Positions 1-5,614 of a stretch of 6,256 nucleotides of DNA are shown here, piece by piece (position 1 is the stretch's first letter; each line of letters opens with the position of its first letter). Origin of the DNA: JAZKFT01 sp043760535. Its GTDB lineage: Bacteria; Bacteroidota; Bacteroidia; Chitinophagales; Chitinophagaceae. The notes under the pieces were generated by a model. The model saw only the letters and a program-made list of their open reading frames with translations. It was not told the DNA's origin and ran no database searches. The stretch is from assembly GCA_043760535.1 (NCBI GenBank), contig JAYUOV010000052.1:1-6256 (forward strand). Reading direction: 5' to 3'. The translations under genes and the position numbers were made by a program.

Positions 1-1124
1 ACATTGCCAAATCCACGGCCATAAGCCATCAATACTGCGGGGCCCGGGCTACCGCCTTTCGAATTATCAAAAGAAGGATCCCAAGTAATTATTCGAGTAG
101 AAGGGAACCAAGCGCCACCTCTTACAGGCATATATTGTTGCTCAGATCCACCACTTGTATGTGCATCGTCGGTAATATTCATGTACTGAGAAACCGGATC
201 GGCAGGGGATGCCACTTGCCCTGAAATGGTTGTACCGGTATTGGTGAGAAATGGTGCAGATGGTACCTTAGCATGATTGTCCCATAACACCAGCGAATTT
301 TGTGCAAAAACAGCACCACCTTTGCCTACTTTAACAGTATTTGGAGGCAACACGATATCCGGCCCTGCCGTAGTTACTTTGGTGGATAAAAAATTGGTTT
401 GTTGTGATATATTGCCGGGGTTAAACATATTGGCCAATGCACTACCGGCATGGCAGCCTGTCCATATAGCACCTTTTAAGGCTGTATTCCAGTTTAGTAA
501 ATTTCCGTGGGTTGCCCACTGCGGGTCGGCATGGGGCATTGCAAATATATCGTCGCAAACACCCAATTGTGCCGGATTTTTCCAATCGTCTTTATTATCA
601 GACCCCCCGTAAGCAACGTTGGGTATGCCTGCTTTCTGAAAAAATTGCACAGCATATTTCCCGTTTTCGCTGTCAAACGTCCACCGGGGTGCGGCAGATA
701 AGGTTTGCGCCACAGGAAGTGTAAGTGGGGCTACACTTGTAGCACCAACCACACCCTGCCCCTGCCAGGAACTAATTTTGGCATTTACTGCTGCCGAACG
801 AAAACCAGCAGCAATAACAAAAGTACCGCCCCTGTAATTAATACCGTTGTGGGTAAAATCCACACCATCTTTACCCTTTGCAGGATTAATAACCCATGCA
901 ATGGGTACGGAGTTGTTTCTTAACAAATCGTATATCATACCATAGGGCTTTAAACCGTTGTTATCATTTTGGGGGGTGATGCCCATATTAATAATAAACG
1001 AACCTGCAGGAAAGGTTTGGGTGGATTGCCCGTTACCAATAAAGGGGACACATAGTAATAATGCGATTAGCATGCAAAAGTACTGATTCTGAGGTCGCTT
1101 CGCTGTTAGTAGTTGTTGTATCAT
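1..1124 (-). CDS. Large secreted surface protein, N-terminal part (runs off left edge)
   Basis: The reading frame is open from ATG 1124-1122 to the window edge: 374 codons, no stop, C-terminus missing. The N-terminus looks like a Sec signal peptide: K9-R10, then a hydrophobic stretch of about residues 18-29 (MLIALLLCVPFI), with likely cleavage near GNG-QS (residues 31-34). M18 is an alternative start but would lose the basic n-region. The mature part resembles, from memory, a module at the N-terminus of large Bacteroidota extracellular proteins that often end in gliding-motility/type IX secretion sorting domains. Recognisable blocks are GLKPYGMIYDLL (57-68), WVINPAKGKDGVDF (77-90), QLGVCDDIFAMPHADPQWA (186-204), GNLLNWN (207-213) and GAIWTGCHAGSAL (218-230). 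The His/Asp/Cys-rich stretch 190-225 could be a functional site, but this is unproven. The enzymatic or binding role is unknown, and type IX export is inference because the C-terminus is not visible. No Shine-Dalgarno is present; the upstream leader is AT-rich. Confidence 0.88.
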   Translation of the reverse strand, partial: MIQQLLTAKRPQNQYFCMLIALLLCVPFIGNGQSTQTFPAGSFIINMGITPQNDNNGLKPYGMIYDLLRNNSVPIAWVINPAKGKDGVDFTHNGINYRGGTFVIAAGFRSAAVNAKISSWQGQGVVGATSVAPLTLPVAQTLSAAPRWTFDSENGKYAVQFFQKAGIPNVAYGGSDNKDDWKNPAQLGVCDDIFAMPHADPQWATHGNLLNWNTALKGAIWTGCHAGSALANMFNPGNISQQTNFLSTKVTTAGPDIVLPPNTVKVGKGGAVFAQNSLVLWDNHAKVPSAPFLTNTGTTISGQVASPADPVSQYMNITDDAHTSGGSEQQYMPVRGGAWFPSTRIITWDPSFDNSKGGSPGPAVLMAYGRGFGN

Positions 1125-1378
1125 TTGTAAAGTTTAAAACTAAATAATTGAGACCTAAAAAAAGAAGGCTATCGCTATTTATTTCGAATAATCGCCTTAT
1201 TGATTGCCTGGTTGTGTTACGTTTTTGTATTAAAATGTACCTGATTATCGTTTAAAGTACATAAAATCAACCTAGTTGAGTTACAAAATTAAGTTAGTTT
1301 TCTGAATTTTATGTAATGAATACCTATTTTTTTTTAAAAATTAATATTGCATCAAAAAGGGGCTAATTCCTACATTAA

Positions 1379-1661
1379 AGGTGCTTTGAAAAATTTTATC
1401 AGGGTGCTATTAAGCCCACAACAGGCTGGTTTTTACGCCATCGGCGCAACTTATCTTTTGTAGTGTGCATTTTTTATTGCCGTTTTGCCCCAGCAGGGCA
1501 ACCCTTTCAACTGGCCATAAAACGGCATTACAAAGGTTTGCCCCGCTGGGGCAAAATAACCTGGGTATCATCATTTGCTGCGAACAGGATACGCTTATGG
1601 CGTAAAAAAACAATAGCAAAAATGAAGCACAAAAAGCTTTGAATCCTTTTTTAAAGCACCT
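1379..1661. repeat. Nested imperfect palindrome, about 280 bp
   Basis: Three pairs of inverted segments share one centre near 1520. The outer pair is AGGTGCTTT at 1379-1387 with AAAGCACCT at 1653-1661; continuing inward the match is 14 of 15. The middle pair is TTTTTACGCCAT at 1430-1441 with ATGGCGTAAAAA at 1597-1608, a perfect 12 bp that continues inward with weaker similarity. The inner pair is 1483-1507 with 1532-1556, matching at 23 of 25. Start-plus-end sums are 3040, 3038 and 3039, so spacing is conserved on both sides (about 42 and 41-45 bp). This is what a diverged long palindrome or an inverted duplication would look like. It may be a miniature mobile element or a repeated intergenic element, but no target-site duplication is evident. 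The function is unknown. Confidence 0.6.
1483..1556. repeat. GC-rich inverted-repeat core with alternative folds
   Basis: The two 25-base arms (1483-1507 and 1532-1556) pair at 23 of 25 positions around a 24-base loop. Each arm is also a small hairpin on its own: TTGCCC/GGGCAA around CAGCA at 1486-1502, and TTTGCCCC/GGGGCAAA around GCT at 1538-1555 or so. A third option pairs TGCCGTTTT (1478-1486) with AAAACGGCA (1519-1527), which competes with the long stem. There is no directly adjacent T-run in either direction, so it is not a classical terminator. Confidence 0.65.
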
Positions 1662-1860
1662 CAAAATAAAAATGAACCAACAGATGGCCTCGTTATGGCA
1701 CCTAATAAACCCGTACACAACCTGTTGGCGGCGTTTCGAGTTGCAGCGCTTTCTAAGCAAAATGCTGATAGCATTGCGTGTTGTTTTCTATTTTTTTTAG
1801 ATTTAAGGCATGTGTTGCTAATTACGGGCATGGTTACAGCAGGGGCATAACAGTAAAAGG

Positions 1861-3015
1861 CTACTCCTCCAGATAATCAGCCACTTTGTTTCCTTTAAAA
1901 TCGGTGTAATACCGGCTACTGTCTTTTACCACTAGCAACAGGTTTTTACCCATCATCATCATACTGGTATATTCTACTGGTACCAGTACTTTATTGGCTT
2001 TATCTACAATGCCTTGTTTGCCATTTTGGGTTATTAAAAACATGTTTTCAGATATCATGTTAATATCTTCAATTTTAGCATCTTTAAAAGTGGTGGTGCC
2101 ATCTTTATTAAGTATGTACCTGCTGCCACCGGGTTCGCTTACAATGGCGTGGCCATCGGTGCTAAAGCCCGATGTTTCGGCAAAGCGCAGGCCACCAAAG
2201 GCTAGCTTTCCGCTTACATCAATATAACCTTCCTGGTCTTTATCGTTTTCTACGTGGGCAAAACCGCTACTGAATTCGTACACCGTTTGGTACACCATAG
2301 TAAAGGGTGCTAGTACTTTATTAGCAGTATCTATAATGCCCCACTTGCCAGCTTTTAACGCCGTGGTAATGCCATTGTTAAAATCATTAATGGCATCGTA
2401 CTCAAAAGGGATTACCACCGCATTTTGTTTGTTAATGGTGCCCCATTTGGCAGCCTGTTTTACAATGGCATAGCTGCCGCCATCGAACCAGGAAATCTGC
2501 ACTTCGGTGTAAACGGGCGGCACTACTTCGTTACCGGTTTTATCTACAAAACCATACAATTCTTTACCATTTTTTATAATTCTAAAAGAGGAAAGCCCAC
2601 CATAGAAACCACCGGCATAATCGTATTTGCGAAAGGGGAACAGTTCTTTTCCCGTTTTATCTATAAAACCAATGAGGCCATCTTTTTTTACTACGGCTGC
2701 ACCTTCTTCAAAATTAGAAGGGCCATCGTACATACATGGAATTACCTCTTTGCCTGTACTATCGCAAAACCCATATTTTTCTGCTTTCATTACGGCAATT
2801 AAGCCCTCGCTATAGTCGCCCCATACATTGTGGTATTGGCCTTTCAGTTTTGTTTGCATGATGGCACTCATTAGTTCATCCGAAGGAGGCTCCGTAGCAG
2901 TTACTACTGCCAGAATGCTATCATTGGCAGTATTGCTACCCGGTATTTGGTTGCAAGAAAATAAAAAGATGGCTGGTAAAAAGGCCAGAACTACAACTTT
3001 TAGAATGGAAAGCAT
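1861..3015 (-). CDS. WG-repeat lipoprotein
   Basis: Complete 384-residue protein, ATG 3015-3013 to TAG 1863-1861. The N-terminus is a lipoprotein signal: a hydrophobic stretch of residues 7-19 ends in a lipobox with Cys21 (LFSC-N), so the mature protein should be lipid-anchored in the outer membrane or periplasm. The rest is a tandem of about eight degenerate WG (KWG-type) repeats, each roughly YGFhDxxGKEVhPxxYD. They start near residues 81 (YGF), 115 (IGF), 154 (YGF), 191 (WGT), 225 (WGI), 262 (EGY), 299 (RYI) and 334 (QGI). The canonical WG pair survives at 191-192 and 225-226; elsewhere Tyr, Ile or Gln replaces Trp. WG-repeat proteins are common in Bacteroidota; the repeats are thought to form a beta-rich scaffold, but partners and role are mostly unknown. 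A Met run (352-355) near the C-terminus is odd. No operon partner: the neighbours are hundreds of bases away. There is no Shine-Dalgarno. Confidence 0.93.
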   Translation of the reverse strand: MLSILKVVVLAFLPAIFLFSCNQIPGSNTANDSILAVVTATEPPSDELMSAIMQTKLKGQYHNVWGDYSEGLIAVMKAEKYGFCDSTGKEVIPCMYDGPSNFEEGAAVVKKDGLIGFIDKTGKELFPFRKYDYAGGFYGGLSSFRIIKNGKELYGFVDKTGNEVVPPVYTEVQISWFDGGSYAIVKQAAKWGTINKQNAVVIPFEYDAINDFNNGITTALKAGKWGIIDTANKVLAPFTMVYQTVYEFSSGFAHVENDKDQEGYIDVSGKLAFGGLRFAETSGFSTDGHAIVSEPGGSRYILNKDGTTTFKDAKIEDINMISENMFLITQNGKQGIVDKANKVLVPVEYTSMMMMGKNLLLVVKDSSRYYTDFKGNKVADYLEE

Positions 3016-3043
3016 ACAAAAATTTAAGAGGTTAAAAGATAGC

Positions 3044-3051
3044 CAAAGCTA
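3044..3051 (-). promoter_or_regulatory. Candidate -7 element for the WG-repeat lipoprotein gene
   Basis: The minus strand reads TAGCTTTG here, a full match to the Bacteroidota primary-sigma -7 consensus TAnnTTTG. It lies 28 bases upstream of the ATG at 3015, giving a short plausible leader. A proper TTTG -33 element is not seen at 19-21 bases upstream (TTAC is the closest), so the call rests on the -7 box and its position. Confidence 0.4.
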
Positions 3052-3470
3052 CAGAACCTTAGCATATAGCCTGTAAGTGATGCTGGGTATTTTGCTACTT
3101 AGCAATACAAAGGATTAAAATTACAGAATAGGAAGGTTAAAAGGCTTGCAAATCTTGTTCGTATGTGCGGGGGCTTTGGTGTGTATAAAAGCGTTTATAA
3201 TTCTTTTATGTAACCAGTAAATACTGGCATTAAGCCTTAAAAGGGTGGCATATAGTAGTAGGGATGTATGTAAAGCACAGCCCCGGCTATAATATTAGGC
3301 TATTTGATGCACGGGTGCCAATTTTTAGAATTTTGTAGTGCAGATAAGAAAGTAAATAGCGAAATAATTAGGTAATGCAGTTTTGTTTGTTACGTATTAT
3401 TTTCTGCCCTTCGGCGGTTTGTTAGCTGTTATATTTAGTAACCGAGGGTAATGCTCTGGGTTCTTTTTTC

Positions 3471-3483
3471 GCCCCTTTGGGGC
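3471..3483. repeat. Short GC hairpin
   Basis: GCCCC and GGGGC form a perfect 5-bp stem around TTT. On the plus strand a T6 run precedes it (3464-3469) and a T8 run follows about 15 bases later, which is not the layout of a standard terminator on either strand. The core resembles the 1538-1556 hairpin (GCCCC-n3-GGGGCAA), so it may be a recurring intergenic motif in this genome. Confidence 0.4.
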
Positions 3484-3583
3484 AATATAAATTGTATTTT
3501 TTTTAAAAACATTATAATTATATAATTATTTAATATAAGTAGTAAGTGCCCTTTTATATTACCATTAAATATAAGGTAAATAG

Positions 3584-3682
3584 CCAAACACGATTCGCCC
3601 ATACCGCCTCAAGGATCAGCTTAGGGGCTTGATGGCCAATTTAGTGTTGGCGGTGTTTTGGTTGCAACCATCTAAAATATAA
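3584..3682 (+). pseudogene. Possible coding relic, C-terminal end of an unknown protein
   Basis: A 32-codon open stretch between a TAG (3581-3583) and a TAA (3680-3682) has a protein-like composition: a basic segment (IRPYRLKDQLRGL) followed by a hydrophobic, Trp-containing end (NLVLAVFW...PSKI). Nothing upstream in this frame is open and the only ATG is internal. It stops just before the truncated receptor relic begins, so it could be the tail of whatever sequence replaced the receptor's front half, for example a transposase end. That is a guess; the stretch is short enough to be chance. Confidence 0.22.
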
Positions 3683-3689
3683 CTATTAA

Positions 3690-4328
3690 AAAAGTGGCAT
3701 TTATAACTTAAATGCTGTAATAATAAATAACAACCTATCGCAAACGGCACAGTTTTTAGCCGAGGGTGTTGCGCCTAATTTCAACCCAACATTTAAAGCA
3801 TTAACCGGCCAAACCACCAGCGACGGTATTGAGTTAGATATTAATGCCCACCCCATAAAAGGGCTGAATATAATGGCTGGCTACAGTTATGTAAACATGC
3901 GCTATACCCGTACCCCCGATACTAAAGCCAGTTTTATAACAGGCGAACAGTTAGTAATAAACCCTTCGCATACGGCCAATGCTACTGCCTTTTACACCAT
4001 TACTACTAGCAAACTAAAAGGCTTAAAAGCTGGTACAGGTGTATATTATGTGGGCAAAAGATTTGGTGGCTATAACAATACTAAAGGCCAGGCACAAACC
4101 TATAACAGACTGATACCAGTTAATGCTTTTACTACTATTGACCTTAGTGTTGGGTAAAGATACAAAGCCATTTCGGTATTGGTAAAAATGAGTAACCTTA
4201 CCAATACTTTTAATTATTATGAACACGATAACTGTAGCATTAACCCCGTAGCCCCAAGGCAACTTGCAGCTACGCTGGCATATATGATTTATATTATTTA
4301 TTTATGTATTTATTTAAATTTATTGTAG
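3690..4328 (+). pseudogene. TonB-dependent siderophore-type receptor, C-terminal barrel relic
   Basis: The frame (codons starting at 3690, 3693 and so on) reads as the last roughly 200 residues of a TonB-dependent outer-membrane receptor of the siderophore class. Landmarks are INNNLSQTAQF (from 3723), LTGQTTSDGIELDIN (3804-3848), GLNIMAGYSYVNMRYT (3861-3908), HTANATAFYT, GVYYVGKRFGGYNNT, RLIPVNAFTTIDLS and, after the stop, KMSNLTNTFNYY and NPVAPRQLAATLAY, the last being the typical end of such barrels. The plug domain, signal peptide and most of the barrel are absent; a stop at 3687 bounds the frame. A TAA at 4155-4157 sits where relatives have Tyr (DLSVG-stop-RYK), so one base change would restore it. 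After LAYM (4284-4286), where the protein should end, the frame runs through AT-rich DNA to TAG 4326-4328. The ATG at 3873 is internal and not a real start. The gene is clearly dead; its former substrate cannot be told. Confidence 0.82.
4287..4320. repeat. TTTATT-rich tract, left copy
   Basis: Low-complexity run with TTATTTATTTATGTATTTATTT. A similar tract (TTATTTATTTATTATTATTTGTATTTATT) lies at about 4512-4545. The two lie almost symmetrically on either side of the 4396-4437 hairpin. This may be simple AT-rich drift or imperfect flanking repeats of an inserted segment. Confidence 0.35.
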
Positions 4329-4623
4329 TTAAATGCTGGTGTTATATAGGTTAGTTATATATGTTATATAAATCAATAGCGATATTAAACGGCGAGGCTC
4401 TATTATATACTTACCCCTGTAAGTATAAAATGGAGCCCTCGTATAAAAGCTGTTTACTTAGTTTTGATAATTGATTTTTTAGGGTTACCCATAACTATTT
4501 TACATATTCAATGATATTTATTTATTTATTATTATTTGTATTTATTATAATTACAGTTTTTATCTATTACATCCGTTTTAAAAAAATAATTCGCGGCTGC
4601 CTAATTTTTCTTTTTGCTACCCA
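4329..4623. other. AT-rich intergenic stretch with a strong hairpin
   Basis: No coding frame is credible here. The stretch holds the 19-bp-stem hairpin (4396-4437) and a TTTATT-rich tract (about 4512-4553). Between the yqgE stop (4624) and 4585 the minus strand has a T7 run near 4586, without a convincing GC stem, so a terminator for yqgE is not established. Confidence 0.55.
4396..4437. repeat. Long stem-loop, 19-bp arms with 4-base loop
   Basis: Arms 4396-4414 and 4419-4437 are inverted copies matching at 17 of 19 positions, around the loop CCCT. The ends are GC-rich (GGCTC/GAGCC) and the middle is AT-rich. The nearest gene ends are 110 bases (receptor relic) and 187 bases (yqgE stop) away, and neither side has a T-run right after the stem, so an intrinsic terminator is not obvious. 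It could be a small structured RNA, a bidirectional transcription barrier, or a repeated intergenic palindrome. Confidence 0.6.
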
Positions 4624-5136
4624 TTACAAACCCTGCTCTAAATGGTTGGTGTAAAGATGCTGCCAGGCTATTGCAGTATCTAATTGAAAAACGGCTTCTA
4701 CTTTGGCATTGGTTATTAGCCAGCTACCTTCTATTACTTCTTCTTGCAGCTCGTTAGCATTCCAGCCACAATAGCCAATAAATATTTTAATATTTTGTAT
4801 AGTAAGGCCATTATTATTAAGGTGTGTAACTGCCATTTTAAAATTACCACCTATATAAGTATTATTGGCTATTAATGTACCGCCCCCTACCCTATCGGGT
4901 TGGCAGTGTATAAAATAAAGATGTTCCCTATCTACTGGGCCGCCTTCTAATAATGGAAATCGAATGCTATGCTTAAATTCTTCCAGCTGGTTTAATGTTC
5001 TAAAATAAATTTTATTAAGAACAAAGCCCATAGCACCCTTTTTATTAAGGGCTGTAATTACAATTACCGCATTACTAAAATTGGGATCTTCTAAATGGGG
5101 CGAACTGATAAGGATTGTACCGGGAGCTATTTTCAT
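4624..5136 (-). CDS. yqgE: YqgE/AlgH family protein
   Basis: Complete 170-residue protein, ATG 5136-5134 to a stop at 4626-4624. It carries the family's hallmark blocks in order: GTILISSPHLEDPNF (6-20), GAMGFVLNK (34-42), LLEGGPVDREHLYFIH (62-77), IGGNFKMAV (95-103), FIGYCGWNANELQEEV (119-134), and the Trp-containing end GSWLI (137-141) with AIAWQHLY (155-162). The length is slightly below the usual 180-190. There is no signal peptide or membrane segment, so it is cytosolic. The family (DUF179) is widespread. Its biochemical role is unsettled; AlgH in Pseudomonas was first described as a regulator, and that should not be carried over here. It stands alone, with a decayed region on either side. 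No Shine-Dalgarno is seen; a weak -7-like TACCTTTA lies at 5185-5178. Confidence 0.93.
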   Translation of the reverse strand: MKIAPGTILISSPHLEDPNFSNAVIVITALNKKGAMGFVLNKIYFRTLNQLEEFKHSIRFPLLEGGPVDREHLYFIHCQPDRVGGGTLIANNTYIGGNFKMAVTHLNNNGLTIQNIKIFIGYCGWNANELQEEVIEGSWLITNAKVEAVFQLDTAIAWQHLYTNHLEQGL

Positions 5137-5296
5137 ACTTTGCTAAAAGAAAAAAAGGACGACAAGATTGCTTTTTTTAAAGGTACAATATCCGTTTTTT
5201 TGTGTTAATGTATGTTGGTATTGGCAGTTTACCTACAAAGATGCAAGAGTGGCACTGAAGAGATTGTATCTGCAATGAAACGATTAACATAACACT

Positions 5297-5599
5297 TTAT
5301 AGTGCAGCAATACCATTACCCACAAGTACTACCACAATATTACCCAGGGTAAACTGAGCTGAAAGTGCTAACAGGGAATCCAATAAAAAACAAAGCGAAA
5401 AAACTTTTCTAATAATGAAATAATTTCGGCTGCAAAAGTGGCAATTATTCCATTTACTACTAATTGGGTGTTTTGGCTACGTTGGGCTTCGTTTTCCACA
5501 ATGGGTAATGGCATAAAAGTAACCGCGGTGTTCTCTAATCCCCATAATCTTTAAAGTCTCACTTACCATCCAAAAATTCTTTCTTAATTTTCCACCCAT
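5297..5599 (-). pseudogene. Small frameshifted gene, unrecognised hydrophobic protein
   Basis: Three consecutive minus-strand frames read as one protein of about 100 residues if two homopolymer shifts are allowed. Frame A starts at ATG 5599-5597 (MGGKLRKNFW...LKIMG) and shifts at the G4 run 5543-5540. The middle frame contains LENTAVTFMPLPIVENEAQR and NGIIATFAAEIISLLEKFF. It ends at TAG 5370-5368 unless one T is added to the T6 run at 5390-5385, after which it reads FLLDSLLALSAQFTLGN... to TAA 5299-5297. The middle frame alone gives a 48-residue ORF (5514-5368). Codon choice (TTA, CAA, GCC, ATT) resembles the intact genes. The C-terminal half is hydrophobic and may sit in a membrane. I recognise no family. 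It starts only 15 bases from the oppositely oriented receptor gene. It could be a decayed gene, sequencing errors in homopolymers, or chance. Confidence 0.4.
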
Positions 5600-5614
5600 T
5601 TCCAAAAGCCATCT

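Larger units (their letters stand above)
1125..1860. other. Gene-free stretch between two minus-strand genes
   Basis: No convincing gene is present in these 736 bases. Positions 1125-1378 are AT-rich and must hold the leader and promoter of the secreted-protein gene, but I find no good TTTG/TAnnTTTG pair. Positions 1379-1661 form a nested imperfect palindrome, listed separately. Two opposing open frames overlap here: minus 1760-1410 (116 codons) and plus 1672-1800 (42 codons). The minus frame runs straight through the palindrome arms, is rich in Cys, Phe and Arg, and matches no family I know, so I treat both as spurious. Positions 1662-1860 lie downstream of the lipoprotein gene. They have a T8 run at 1791-1798 on the plus strand but no clear stem for a terminator. 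Confidence 0.6.
3076..3690. other. Gene-poor stretch between the lipoprotein gene and a receptor relic
   Basis: I see no intact gene in these 615 bases. The stretch holds a GCCCC-TTT-GGGGC hairpin (3471-3483), an A+T-only-like tract around 3495-3538, and a short possible coding relic at 3584-3682. A 57-codon open stretch on the minus strand (3294-3121) has no ATG start and no recognisable motif. No tRNA-like cloverleaf was noticed. Confidence 0.6.

Noticed and set aside
277..923. Several short plus-strand frames of 60-110 codons
   Set aside because: They are antisense shadows of the secreted-protein gene, which is open through the whole of 1-1124 on the minus strand.
1410..1760. 116-codon minus-strand open frame
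   Set aside because: It runs across the palindrome arms, is rich in Cys, Arg and Phe, shows no domain or signal I recognise, and its composition is unlike the neighbouring proteins. Likely a by-product of the repeat.
1672..1800. 42-codon plus-strand frame starting MNQQMASLWH
   Set aside because: Open upstream as well but without family resemblance, and it overlaps the opposing spurious frame. Too short to support.
1994..3076. Plus-strand frames opposite the WG-repeat gene
   Set aside because: Shadows of a clear repeat-containing lipoprotein gene; the repeat pattern creates open antisense frames.
3121..3294. 57-codon open stretch on the minus strand
   Set aside because: No ATG start and no recognisable motif; best taken as chance in AT-rich DNA.
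3603..3654. ACCGCC/GGCGGT and nested small stems resembling a multi-branch RNA
   Set aside because: The stems share bases and cannot all form, no riboswitch core motif is visible, and there is no intact gene downstream.
5178..5185. -7-like TACCTTTA upstream of yqgE
   Set aside because: One mismatch to TAnnTTTG and no TTTG at the right distance upstream; too weak to list as a promoter.
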